From assembly GCF_027942865.1 (NCBI RefSeq), contig NC_134528.1, positions 6,257,586-6,321,585 of the forward strand: a DNA stretch of 64,000 bases. Direction: 5' to 3'. Source of the stretch: Odontesthes bonariensis. Lineage: Eukaryota > Chordata > Actinopteri > Atheriniformes > Atherinopsidae. Under the pieces are notes generated by a model. It did not search any database. It saw only the letters and a program-made list of their open reading frames with translations, and was not told where the DNA came from. A program made the translations under genes and the position numbers. Numbering within the stretch: the first letter of the stretch is position 1; each line of letters opens with the position of its first letter. Shown here in pieces: positions 44,901-59,500 of this stretch.

Positions 44901-47900
44901 CACCCTGGACAGGCCGCCAGTCCATCGCAGGGCCACATAGAGACAAACGAGACAAACAACCATGCACGCTCACACTCACTCCTAAGGACAATTTAGAGAT
45001 GCCAATCCCGCTCGAAATCGAAACAGAAAAAAAGAATAGTCATTTTAAGCATGAAAAATATAAAGAATTATACAGGATTTCTCTAAACTCCCTTGTTAAT
45101 TAGTATCGTTAGATAGATGTGATTATACATCGCAACCTAAACTAAATTAATTGTCTTTCTCTCCTGTTTGAAATCATAAATGCAGATTTCTTTGTACCCG
45201 TCTTCCTCCTTTTTCCAGGTGCAGCGAGGACCTGAAGTTGCCAGGTGACGAGGCGGCGGGGAAGAACAGGGCCTGCTACAACATAGAGTTCACCTTTGAT
45301 GCTGACACACAGGTGGCCATCACCATTTACTACCAGGCCATAGAGGAGTTTCACAATGGAGTTCCAGTGTAAGTGGAAGTGTTGTTGAAAATGTTTAATG
45401 TATTTTGGGGTGATATTTTCAAACTGAGAAAGCACAGTACAATGTGCCATAAATTCAGTGTTTGCATAAAAAGAAAGAAGACAGATGAAGTCATCAGTCC
45501 ACAGGATTTCTCATTTGTGGTCGAAGGTTTTGTTCTCTAAGTCATGCACATCATCATGAAACATATTTGCATAATATTTGTCTAGGGGCGAATTTGACAA
45601 AACCAAAACGAGCGAGCAGCTGTTGAGCACTCATCAGTCGTTTTGACTAATCATTTGACCAGATAGAGCAGCTACAACAGCTGAATAGCGTCTTTGGATC
45701 TGAAATTTGTTGCAAAAAATTAGGGCCACTGTAGGATTGAGAAAATTATGATAATTATGCAGCCAAAGGAAGAGGCTCATATACACAGACAAAAAAGATG
45801 AACATCATTTGAAGGAAAAAAATGATGCTTTCTGAGATTTAGATGATGAATCCTTCAGCAGCAAATATTACTCAGACATTCTCTGAGATCAAAGATTGAA
45901 ACAAGGTTGCATCATCAACTCGTCCTCTATGTTTTCCTCTGAATACGTCCAACTCTCTGAAAGTCCAGATGGGTGAAGACATTTTCTTGGACTCTGGACT
46001 AAAAGTCACAACGTTGTGGTTGATCCAACCTTGCAAAGGCAAACAATTTTCCCTTTTTAAAAGGAGTAAATATCAGGGTTCTTTTGTTGTAAATTTACAG
46101 TTTTAATCGATTTATTGTAATTTTTTTTTTGACCTTTTTCAGTTAAAAAGAATATTAATACACATAACCACAATGGCTTTATTTTGGCAAGGCAGGAACT
46201 AGTGTTGGCAGATATTCAAGGTTGAACAGAGTCAGAATTATTATTTAGAGATAAAATGTTCAGGAAAAAATGATCAAATAAAAAAAAAACAATGTGCAGA
46301 CTTCAGAGTTGTGTCAAAGAGAAATATTAATAGATTCTCATAAGTTATGCCAATAAGATCTTACATATCTTATATACAGTATGTATCTCGTGTTAAAAGT
46401 CAGTATTTGCATATCCTGCTTAAAGAGCTGTCTTTGTTTCTCTTTCTGTCCAGATGAAAGCAGGCGTAGATCTCTGCAGTACCCTTAACCTCAACATTTA
46501 GATTATTCTGTTTTGAGGACATGTCAGCTCCAGCGGACAGAAGCAGTCGGTCTTGATGTTGATAAGATCACTGACCTCTTGTTCCCGCTCTGTGTGCTCC
46601 CTGCAGTTACCTGCCACAGGACAGCTCGCTGCAGTCTGAGACGGTACACTTCAAAAGAGGAGTGTGCCAGCAGTTCTGTCTGCCCTCACACACCGTTAAC
46701 CTCAGCGAATGGGCCGATGAGGAGGTAGGGCGCCTGTGTGCGTGCGCTGATACTAAAACACAAGCACGTATGAGGCTGTGTTGGAGTGTGAGGCCGGTTT
46801 GCGCAGACTTATAACCACAGGGTTTCTCTCCTCAGCTGCTGTTTGATATGGACAAGGAGGTCTTCCCAATGGTCGTGCAGGCTGTCGTAGACGAGGGAGA
46901 AGGTGAGATGTTGTACTTTATCATACTGCTGGCCTGATGTGGTGGTACGGCAGCAGAATTTTAAGCAAATTTTGTTCACCTTTTTTCCCTTTCCTATCTT
47001 TACAGAACAGTTAGGCCACTCTCACATACTGCTGGCTACATTTGAGAAGGTAAGAATGCAGCACTTATTTTGACAGATTTTTCTTGCTTTAAACATTTTT
47101 CATTTTCATAATGGCCATTAAATGATGCCTTCGAGATATCTTGTAGAATTTAACTGAAGAGTTTGATTTAGTTAAACTAGGAAAATATAATCGTGACTCT
47201 CAAAAAGTTAGGTTAAAGGTGTGTTGCATCATCCTTTCTTTTAACAACACTATGTGTTTGTGACCTGCAGAGACCGGCTGGTCTTATTTTGGATGGTAAA
47301 ATCTATTCCTATTCTTTCTTGAACTGTTTGAGGCATTCTTGATGATTTTCTTTGAATGGGTGGCAGATCTGGACTAGGCATGGGCCAGTATGAGATTCTG
47401 ACGATATGATAACCTTAGGCAAAAATATCACGGTTTCATAGTATTATGATTACAGCTCTAAAATGTGTATTTTGTATTTAAAAACAAGAAAAATAAAAAA
47501 AACTTTTCCATTATTTATGAAATAGTGTGCTTCAGTGGACACACTTGGGAATTATCTTATTACTTTCAGGATGTAATAATAATAGACCGGTTTTATATAG
47601 CGCTTTTCATAATACTCATAGCCACTTCCAGTGAAGTGAGGCCACAATTGCATATCTAAGCCAAATAATATTTTTATAATCTAAATCTTCAAATCAACAT
47701 CATATTAGAATATTACACGAAGACTGTGACATGTCTGTTGCAGATTATTTTTAGGGTGACCAGAGGGGGATTAATAATAATTCATACAACTGTTGCTTTC
47801 TTTTGCAGCACATGGACGGAAGCTACTGTGTGAAGCCTCTGAAGCAGAAACAAGTGGTGAATACATCAGTTTTTCTTCTCTCCTCCCTTCCTTCCTTCTT

Positions 47901-50900
47901 TTGTGTTACATTTTTATGTCTTTGAAAAACAAAAGCCTCTTTTTATCCTTGGAACATTGCTTCTGGCCTTTGAGTCTTTATTCTTCACTGTGTTCCTTTC
48001 CCCAGGTGGATGGAGTGAGTTACTTGCTGCAAGAGATCTATGGGATAGAAAACAAATACAACAGTCAGGAATCAAAGGTAGATATTAAGAAATAAAAAAA
48101 AGGTTTTCCAGCCCTCTTCCATCAGAAGTTGTGTTGCAGAGTAGTGTAGGTGTAACTGTCAGCCTTGTGAAATATCTTTCATTGATTTATTTATTTATTT
48201 TTTTTTTCGTGCAGGTTGCTGACGATGAGATCAGCGACAACAGTGCGGAGTGTGTCGTGTGTTTGTCGGACGTGCGAGACACACTCATCCTACCATGCAG
48301 ACACCTGTGTCTCTGCAACGCCTGTGCAGACACGCTGCGTTACCAGGCCAACTGCTGCCCCATCTGCAGACTGCGTGAGTCTTTTTTTAAATGTGACACC
48401 CGCAATTTGAAAAGCAGTTTGCACTGCTGGAATTAATCCTCAGGACTTAACCCAGTAACACAGAAAATGCTCCACTTAAAGGACAAGACCGGTTTTTTGA
48501 CATTGGGCCCTTGATTTCACATTATAACATGATGTTCTACTCACCCCTGCTTGTTGTTGAACATTTGGAGCTGTTCCGAAGATATTCGAGAGGCGTCTGG
48601 CTGCTCTCTTGAGATATTCGGCCATGAAACGGTTTCCTATGGGCAAGCTTATACAGGCACAAACTATGCTGTTTATAATTTATTAATTACTGTACACTAG
48701 CACTGATAACGTGGAGGTGCGTCGCTTACTTAAAAAAATCCGGGTTACTGTAATTTTGAATTTTAGTCGTAAAGTGGGTGTTACTGACGTCATCATCGTG
48801 CTACTACCACAGAAAGCCCACAGACAAACACACACAGACCTTACGACAAAAATTCTAAATTACAGTAACCCGGATTTTTTTAAGTAAGCGACGCACCTCC
48901 ACGTTATCAGTGCTAGTGTAGAGTAATTAATAAATTATAAACAGCATAGTTTGTGCCTGTATAACGTTGCCCATAGGAAACCGTTTCATGGCCGAATATC
49001 TCAAGAGAGCAGCCAGACGCCTCTCGAATATCCTCGGAACAGCTCCAAATTACCAACAACAAGCAGGGGTGAGTAGAACATCATGTTATAATGTGAAATC
49101 AAGGGCCCAATGTCAAAAAACGGTCTTGTCCTTTAAGGTTTAAATTATGTTAAAACCAAAGGCATTGTTTAAAGTGTGGATAATGGTTTCTGTCCTGTTT
49201 AAACAGAGGCCAATCATTTTAAACCACTTTCTGTGATGGTCATAGATATAATAATGAGTATATATATAAAATCTTTTTTTTAAATATATATTATGATTAA
49301 TAACATATATCTATAATATAAAGACATTCACAAATCATGATGCTTCATGTGATCTCTGAATGTTTTCCAAAATATCTTTAATTTTGTTTTATTTTGTTTC
49401 ATCTTAGAATTAATTATTTTTTTTACCTCTGCTGACAAAGCAGCAGCAGGATTTTGCATTGTTTTGCTAAAGATCCTATAAGATTTTAACACTTTCCTTT
49501 TGTAAACTCTTCCGGGTTGGATGAGCCTTTTTTACGAGTCTCCCAGAGATGCTCTGCAAGGTTTGGACCCAGGCTCTGTTTTTGGTCACTTCAGGACTTT
49601 GAGTTTCCAGAAGCCACAGCTGTTTAAAAAAAAAAAAATGTTGTCATTGGTGGTGTCCTCTAGGTCTTTATTTTGTTGAAATGTAAACTTTGGCTCCAAC
49701 CTGAGATCTGGTCTTACATCTCTCTTGCTTGGAGGATTTTGCTCCTCATGGTCTGAGTTATTCAGGTGACCTTTGACAAAAACCCAGCATGATGTCACAT
49801 GCCTTTTAATGAGGAATGGCTGTCGTCTGGCCACTGTTGTCTGCACAGATGGTTGTATTTCTGTAACGTTTTCTCATCTCCACAAATCTCGATTGACTTA
49901 TTGGCGACATTCGTGACCAAAGATCTTTGTCTTGACTGGATGGTCAGATTGAGGTGGTCTGTTGGTTTGAAGCTTGTTAAATTTAGGACGATGAAGGCTG
50001 CTGTGCTTTTTTCTGCAACACTCGTATCCTTCCCCAGATCTGTGCTTTGACACAGTCCTGTCCCACAAGTCAACAGATAATTCTCTCAGCCACACGGCTT
50101 GTTTTTCATGTAAAAATCTGAAGCATTATTTCAGTTGAGCACAAGTGGATTCTAGTCAAGTTGTACAAGTATCACAATGACCGCGAATGGAAGTGGAATG
50201 GAGCAGAGCTTAGTTTTGAATTCGATAACAAAGGGTCTGAATACTTATGTAAATGTGATATTTCAGTTTTTTGTTTCTTACTTGATTAATAAAACACTCC
50301 AAAAAAGCTTGTTCAACATGTTTTTGCGTTGTGGTGAATAGTGTCACTGATCAGGGAAAAAAAAGGATATATTAGGATGAGTCTAAAATATAAAAAAATA
50401 TGGAAAACTCCACTAAGTAATAGGGTACATGAAATATCATAAGTGGTGGCTATAATGCCAGCTGATACACACAGTATGTCTCTGAAATTAGAGAAATTAT
50501 GGAGGAAAAAATCTTAACAGTTTAAAGCTTTAAAAAAAGCCCTAAAAAATGCATTACAATGTATTTTAAGTGTGATCTATACATTATAGACAAGGCCTTA
50601 TCTTTTTGTGTGGTCTTTGTAGGCCCCAAAGCAGTCAAATCGAATAAATTGTCATCTTTAAAGTCTTAAAAAAAATATAGCACAGATAACTGTCTTCAGT
50701 AAACTGAAATGTACCAGGGAGGAAAGGAAATTTGAACAACTTCTGCTGCGTCACCACTACAGAAGAGCCAACTGCATCAGCAGGTGTAAAATTAGCATCA
50801 CTGCTTTGAGGAGTACTTGGGATGGTGAGACACGACAGCAAATCAGACTGAGCAGAGAAGAACCTTTCTCAAGTTTAAACACTTTTGAATATTCTCGCCA

Positions 50901-52022
50901 TTTATAAACGTCCAAAAACATTTTATGTTTTCCAAATTAGTAGAAATTACACATGAAATTTTATGCAAATTATTGCCTTGAAAAGTATCTTCAATCCTTC
51001 TTTAATTAAGATGTAGATGTCAAAGTTATTCAGCATTTGCATAATTTGAAAAAGTTGTTTATATTCATCTTGTTTTCTTTTCTTTTAAGCATTCAGAGCT
51101 CTGCTGCAGATCCGAGCAATGAGGAAGAAGCTCAGTCCTCTGTCGCCTACAAACTTCAACCCTGTCATCACTTCCCAAACGTCCGACTCAGAGGAACACT
51201 CGGTGAGGCAAAACAGATACAAATAATCACCTAAATATGGAATAATGATCATTCCCAGTTATAGTTGACTAATGTTTCTCATTGCAGGCATCGGAGCACA
51301 TTCCTCCAGGTTATGAAGTGGTGTCTCTCCTGGAGGCGCTGAACGGGCCCTTAAACACCTCCTCAGTGGCTCCTCCCCCTCTTCACTCTGGTCCCAGCCA
51401 CGTCTCTGGAGCGCTGCCCCCATACAGCAGCGAGCCCCATCCGGCGCCAGCCCGCTCCCTCTCCCCTCTTGACCACTCGAATTCCAGTCAGGGCCTCAAA
51501 CTGAAAAAGAGTGGTTCGAAGTGAGCACTTATCTCTGTGATACAGGTCTACAGCATTCAAAGTCAAATATATCAGGGGAGATGCAGTTAGTGCATTGATT
51601 TGATTTATTTTCAGCCAAAAGATCAAAAGAGTGGAGCAGAACAGATGAAACGTAATGCTTTCATCGGATTCTGGTTCAGATTTCCACAGTGTAGTCGGAC
51701 TCAAACCAGCAACACAAACGCAGAAATATAGAGATATATCTTTGCAATAAATTAATATATATGCATTATTTACATTTTTTTAAAAAAAAGTATATAAATT
51801 ACTTAAAAAAAAAAAAAAATCCTAATCCTATATTTTTTCATTGTTCACTGCAAACTGATGCCTCCAACCCTCTTGTGTTATTTTTTTGTCTGATGCCAAG
51901 TTCATTTTATTATTTCAGGTCACTTTCCCAGAACTCCTCTGTGCTTCCCGAGGAGGAAGATGAGAAGTCTTGCAGTGAATCAGATGCCTCTCGCCACAAA
52001 CTGGTAGTAGACCAGCAGGAGG

Positions 52023-52102
<80 letters not shown>

Positions 52103-55100
52103 GGGATATAGGCCAAGAGAAAAGCAGTATCAGCGTGTCGGAGTGTGCACATTTGTTAGTGTGTTTAAGAGCGTGCAGCTCACTGCTGCTCTTTGTTTTT
52201 GCTTTTGTTTTAGAGCGGAGTCACTCCAGACAGCGAGAACCTGACTCTCTCCTCATCTGGAGCCATCGACCAGTCATCCTGCACCGGCACCCCGCTCTCC
52301 TCCACCATCACCTCCCCTGAAGGTACACGCATTCAAAACACTACCCAAACCCAGCGCTTTTTGTGCATTAAAGCATGTATCCACCATAAAGATGATGTAT
52401 AAACACAATATGATTTGCATTTTGAACTCGGTTTATGGCTCTGCTGTAAGAGAAGGGGAAATTGGGACCATATTTGACATTTGGTTGGACACTGAAGTGG
52501 TAACACTAATCTTAAAACTGTGGTGATGTTGATCCTATTTACTGTGGGTAGTGTGTGTTTGGGTGTTTAAAAACATGCATGTGTTTGCATTTGCAGCTTC
52601 TTCTCAGCTATGTCCATGTTTGATGAATCCTCTGCTGCCATTGCCTTAACTTTGTGCTCTTTGAGGATGTTTTTATTGATTCACTTTCGTTGATACGGTT
52701 TAAGGTTACATGGACAGCGCAGATCATTTGATTTCTGTAAATGTCTCACGAGGTGTGATGACCATTTATAAAAACTCACAAAATATGTCAAAAGAGCAGC
52801 ATTGATACTATAAGAGAGCACAACGTAAACAGACAGAGAAACAAAATGGCACCTGAAATTAATTATTTGAATACAAACATATATATAACGCATTGAGTAG
52901 GACCACATACTTGTTATCTAACACAGAAATATGACCCTGTGTTTTATTTCTCTTAAAGAAACTAATAATACACTTGACAAACAGAATAAAAATAATGATG
53001 AAACAACAATGGTTTTGATTTCTTTATCACACGGCAAATCTGCCTCAAGAGCCGTCACAACCTGTTCAGCAAACCACATCCTCTATAAATAAAGTCTTGA
53101 CTCTGATGAGGAGTAGCTCCTGTAAGTCAACAAGAGGGAAAGGAAATCTTAGGTTAGACAATTTTATGTAAAGCGACTTAAAAGTACGTTATACGTTTCG
53201 GGGCAGTGTTGGGTTCAAAGACGCTTTGATCCGGGGAAGTTTTGAACAGAACCAGCAACTTTCTAGTTCTTTTTCAAAGGCAAGACTGAAATTTTGTCCC
53301 CATAAGGAAGTGCAGTTTGTTAAAACCTTAATTAATACGCGTGAATTCAAATAATAAAGGGAATCACTTTGTGCATCATGTTTTTGCTTTTATGGCCTGA
53401 ATGGCTTTGATGTAACAGTGAATATGTAACCCTGAAATATTTTTCACAGTATTTCAGTTCAACATAAGTTTGAACTTAAAGTTGTTCGATTAGGATGAAA
53501 AATGCACAGTAATTACTGTAGTGTAATCCTCAGAGCTCTGTAATGAATTTAGCACAAAGTTCTTCATTTTTGTGCTGTGATGTTCAGTCAAGAAAAGTAT
53601 TTTTCCTTTTGCTTCTTGGAAATTGGTCTCGAAATCTTAATTGGAAGAGCTCCTGGCACTGCATGAAGTGTTTTAACATAAATAAATTAGCGTTCTGAGC
53701 AGTGGTGTCAAAAGTACACACATTTGTTACTTAAGTAGAAGTATAGATACTGCAGTTTAAAAATACTCTGGTAAAAGTTGAAGTATCAACTTGATCTCTT
53801 TACTCAAGTAAAAGTGAAAAAGTATGCGCTCCAAAACCTACTTAAAGTATAAAAGTATAAAGTAACCTTTAAATAAAAAAAATATTTTTATTTTTATTTA
53901 AAACCCACACAAAAAGGTAGATGCCACTATATGAATTGTAAGCTTAATTTGAAAACTGATTAGTTCTACACGTGGGTCTTGGGTGTGCAGAGTTTGCATT
54001 GCATTTTCCACGAGTCATTTTTGCACCCGACTATTTCGAAAAATTCTTTGAGATGGGGCCAAGGATGAGGAAGGTCTTGTTGGTGTCCGTCTCCATCTCC
54101 CGATACGCTGTGTCCTGTGTGTTCCTGTGTCCGACCTTTAAGACATTTCGCGATCTTTTTCTGAATCCCACATTGTGGCGTGGCACACACTTCTCGCAGC
54201 TTCACGTTCGCAGTTTGTAGAACACCTGCTTGCTTCTGACGAATGACGATTTCCTTGTGTGTCAGCACAAATTTGATGAATAGCCTAACCAATGAGTGGT
54301 TGCGTTATATGATTCATCCAATTACACTCGTTCTCACTAGGTGTGGATGACGCCACTGATCTGTATTGGATGGCGCACATGACGTGAAATACATAAACAT
54401 TAAACTGAAGCCTAACGAGGCTGTTTGTTTTGAAAATGTAAGGAATAGAAAGTACAGATACTTGTGTTAAACTGTAATAAGTAGAAGTCAGAAGTAGGCA
54501 GAAAAATAAGTAATGGAGTAAAGTACAGATACCTAAAAAGTGTACTTAAGTACAGTAACGAAGTATTTGTACTTCGTTACTTGACACCTCTGGTTCTGAG
54601 TCACCTCAGTGTTTTATGTTGGTGCCACAGGATCAGATTTATGGGAAATCGGCTGGAAGGCTTTTTAGTCCAGGAAAAAGAGATTGGCTGGAACTAAAGG
54701 CTTTATTCTCTTTTCTTTGGAGGATCTCACTATTTAGGTTTTCCTTTGTTCAAAAGAAGATTTTTTTTCCCCCAAACTGGTAAAAACCTCAACTGGCTAG
54801 CAAAACAAATGAACAAAGAAAAATAAATAAAGAATCCAAAGCCAGAGCTGGATCGTGATGTTTGTCTCCGTCTGTCTGCTAGACCCAGTGAGCAGCAGCC
54901 TGGCCCAGTCAGTGATGTCCATGGCCTCGTCCCACTCGCAGCACTCCCACATCAGCACTGACACCATGTCCTCCATGTCAGGGTCCTACCTAGCCGGGGC
55001 CGAAGGCGAGCCTCAGGGCGACGAAGGGGGCGACATGGAGGGCGAGGAGAACCAAGACGCCCTCATGGAGAGCCGAGGACCATCGCAGCAGGAGGGGGTG

Positions 55101-56239
55101 AGGATGGAGGAAAAGGAGGAAAAAATGACCACATGATGATGCAATCTCATCACTGAATTGCCTCCCTCTGGATCTTTTTTTCTGATTCAGGAGATTTCTA
55201 AGGAGCCAAAGGAACAAAACTACTCAGTGGCTGTAGAGGAGCAGGACTCAGAGGTGACTATAACCCACACACAAACAGTGCGATCAATGCTCATTTTCAG
55301 TATTACGTGTTACTAAACCTTTTTTCTGTTTTCTTCAGGGAAATGATGTCACCGAAGAGGACTGCCCCTCCCCATCTAATGGGAAAGGTAGCTATGGTGA
55401 CTATCCTTCACTATTCACCCCAGACCTCCCATCTCCCTTTGCATCTTTTGCTCTCAGATCACAAGGAAAGAGATTCAACCAGTCACAGAATATAGTATGG
55501 ACTGACTGGTTGATATTTCCATACATCTCTTTGACCCATGGCTGATAAAGTCCTCTAGATGGGGCAGTCTCTTTCACAATGCATGTACTGTAGTGTTTGC
55601 TGAAACCAACGCCAATATGCAGTATCTCAGCTGCAGAGAATGGCTTCTCACTGCTTCACAGTGAGGGCTGAAGCCAATTTCAGACCAAATTGTCTTCACA
55701 AGGGATGCTTTGATAAAGCTTTTGATGTGATTCAGTTACTGATCAAATCCTTTGGTCATTATGTTGTCTATATTCACATCTAACAGCACAAACATCAGTC
55801 CAGCGTCCTGCAGAGATCCCAGAACCTAAATTGTTCCACAGCTGAAGGATCACGCTTGAAAGAAGTTTGGGGGGCGAGTGTGTTACTTTGCCTCTTGTAA
55901 CTTAGAAGCAGTCTGTCATCATTCTGGCTTTCATAAACTAATTTGTCTGAAATATTCAGATCTATCAGTGCATCCTTTCACTCGCAGCAAGAAATGTGCA
56001 CCCACAAGCATCCTGTGTTTAGGCAAGGTTCTGCTCCCCACCAGGCTACTGACTTGCATTTGCATGATCTGCTCTTGCATACCAAAGCTTACGTGTACAA
56101 CATCTTTGTTTGTCTTTACTGCATGTGTATGAAGTGTGTCATTGAAGTGTTTTAAGCTCTTGATCTGCTGTTTTATCTGCAGCATTGTAAAGCTTCCACC
56201 TGCTCCATCTGCTCTGCTTCTGAATGCTGCTGGTATCCC

Positions 56240-56281
<42 letters not shown>

Positions 56282-56473
56282 CGCGTGCACGTGTGTGTGA
56301 GAGTGTGTGTGTTTGTGAAAATGTGAGTGATGTAGTGCTAAAGAAAGTGTGGTACGTAACGTGTGTGATTCTCCAGTAGCGCTTGACGCAAATAACAACA
56401 GGGTCACCTTTGATCATAAACACTTTAAAACATGTAAATGAGTTCCTGTGAGGGTCGTTTGTGTTTGTGTGTG

Positions 56474-56513
<40 letters not shown>

Positions 56514-59500
56514 GTGACATCGGGCTAAACTGAAACACTTGTGAGTTACTGAATGACCTTCCAGTTCTTTAGGAGAAGAGTGGACCCGTGCTGCCTGTTC
56601 ACACTGCAGGATGTATGCGTGCTCGCGCACGTGTGTGCGTCTGCAGCAGCCTCTGAATGTACGCCATCGGTTTGGCTGTGCTAAACTGCCAATCATTCAC
56701 TCATCTTTGTCACAAACACTCAAAAACTCACACATTCAGGCTCACTACAGACATGACGCATTTATTACACATATTAAACATGTCACTATTTATTACCTGA
56801 ATATAATTAAAAACACAGAAAATTACAATCCATAGAGTCATAGATATCCATAGAGCAGACAAATTCCATTTATTTCATTCTGTCCTGCTTATGCCGCAAG
56901 AAACACTGAGCCGGAAGAGAGAGATAAGAAACTGAGGATGCTTCCAAAAGGAGTAGCGGCCATTTTTTAGTCAGGTTGTTTTAAATAAATCACTACTTTT
57001 AATTAAAAAAATGTTTCTTTATGATTTATATAATGTCTTTAAATTGCCAGAATCACAGGCAAATTCAGTTAAATTGAGTTTTATTTATACGGCGCCAAAT
57101 AACAACAAATGTCACATCATGCCACTTCAAAGATACAGTTCAGTTCAAGCCAATTGCAATCCAATTCATTAGAAAATATTGGAACAATAATTTTGAAGAA
57201 TCTCGAACCTCAAAGTATCTGACTGTGTAGCTCACTGCAAGTCATGGTGCAATAATACAGTAAATATATTACTGATTTCAATAAATTAAATGTCTTCCAG
57301 TTAAAAGGAATTCATCACACTTCTAAGATCAAATAAAACCAAACATTTCTGCTTATTGATTTGTAGTTTATGACAGGAGATCAATTACATCACAACAAAA
57401 TGGCACCTTTTTTTTAAAATTGTTGCTTGTCTCAGTAAATACCATCATACAGCTCAGTCTTGATATATACTGAACTTTATTTTATTAACAAATGTGCTAC
57501 ATATACAAAATATGACAACAATTCTCACGCATTCTCACCCCCAGCTTGTGTGTTAGAATGTAAGAGTGCAAGAATTACTGACATCCAGTGGTCACATTGA
57601 ATGTAGCAACCATGTCCAATTCCCTCCAGCCACTGTCTAGCAGCACATTGCATCTGTATTGCTAAATGGTCAAAGGGTAAATTACTTATCGAGGAGAAAA
57701 CAAACAACTTCAGGGTCACTCAGAAGGATCTTCATCAGCGATTTCCATCTGGGAAAAGCTGCACCGTTGTTTATTCCTTTTTTCTGTCCTGACAGATCCC
57801 AAATTCACTTCCCCTCCTCCATGTTTTCACTTCTTCGATCAGGTTGAGTCCCGTGCTGCTGCCTGTTCTTGGCTTAAGTAATTAGGAATATCCTCCATTT
57901 CTCAAATTTTTACCCTGAAACTTCTCATGCGGTATCTACAGCCATGAATTCTTCCACTTTCTCTGAATAGTATGCTTCTTCTGGAGCTGTTTATACCGGT
58001 AAACATGGCCATTCTCCAGTGTCGTAGGATCCACTGCGCAGATGATACAAAAGGCTCATTCGAAAATCTATTAGGTATTAAAAGAAAGGTTTTTAATAAG
58101 TGTTTCACACTGCAGCTTTAACCAAAGACAGATACAGGCTCATTTGAGTTTTTAGACAAAGAGGAGTCATACCTCTCATGCTTTATTGATCCTGAGTGAT
58201 GTGTTTGCTCAGTAAGAACAATCAATTGTTCTTTTCTCTTTTATAAACTCTGTGCCAATATTGCACCGTATATACATTTTCTTGTCCTATCTAGTTAAAT
58301 ATTTCAGCCTTTAGTCATTGTTCCTTCCCAAATTAGCAAAATTATTTCAACTCTATGCCCTCATGTGTTCCTCAGAGGGAAAATTAATGGATTATAGTGT
58401 TTTATACTCAGTAGTTTATGAAGTTACAGGCCACGTTAAAACTTTTTTTTATGTCTAAATTCAGCCCACACACACTTGTCAGTTTGCGGAATGTTTTCTG
58501 GAAGGACTTTCAGAAACATCGCTGATCATCAAACTCCCTCTGCACCTGATGTTTGAGACTGATCAAGTGTCGAAATATTTTATCATTGCCACTCGAGCAT
58601 GGCTTTCCTTCCCACCCTCCTCACCCTGCCTGTGTCACCCCCTCTCCTCCCCTCCTGCTGTGCCTGGCTGCTCTTGTTTGACCTTTGCCCTCGCTTGCAG
58701 GTGGGCGGAGCAGGTGTCCAGAGTTGGCCAATAACAATCAGGGCGTCGCCCACTGCGACACGCCCTCTTTGGGGTTGGATAATGAGCAGGCTCCCGACAG
58801 CCGATTCGCCGGTGAGTGGCAACCTGTCGAACATGGACCACTGAGAGCAGAGGATAGAGGAGATGAAAAGTGAGGAGTGCATGAGCCAAAGGAGTGAGGG
58901 ATACTGACTCATTAGCTTTATGTTCTAACATGCTAATGACAATTTAAGCTCAACAGACAAAAAAACAAAGTTAGCAGTTAATGAGCGGAGGATATCATGT
59001 AGCATCTTGGCCCAGCATGAAGATCCGAAGCCTTTCTTCTTCTCTTCATTCCTACCCTCTGGTGTTGTGATACTTCACTGCTTTTTTTCTTTTTGACACT
59101 GATTAGCTGTGCACTCTTTCCTTCCTCTTCCCTTTAGCTGAAGCCCTGTTGTGTTTGTATGTGCGTATGAGTGCATCTCATCGTGTGTCTGACTGATTTT
59201 TTTGCATGCTGGTGAGTGTGTGTGAGAGAAACTATTTCGGTCTTTCCCAAATATTGAAGTTCATGATCAGTGTCTGCCAGCTCTGAGCCGCTTTGCCAAA
59301 CATCTGCACCTCATTTCCCCACCCTCCATCTCCTGTCCTCCCCTACTCCTCCTCTCTGCTTCCCAAAACTCAGTGGATCATTGTGATGAGAGCTAAAGGT
59401 TCTTGATTGGAGTCCTGGTCGATTTTCACTGTTTGCACCTTCTAAGTCTTGCATCTTATTTGGTCTCTTTAATTAAGTATAAAGCAGCAATGAGTCCAAG

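Noticed and set aside
52026-52320. Frames rich in CVCVCV or THTHTH
   Set aside because: Products of the GT/CA microsatellite and G tract.
55931-56696. Minus-strand frames of 158 and 185 codons
   Set aside because: Driven by two CA repeats within rnf157 intron 17.
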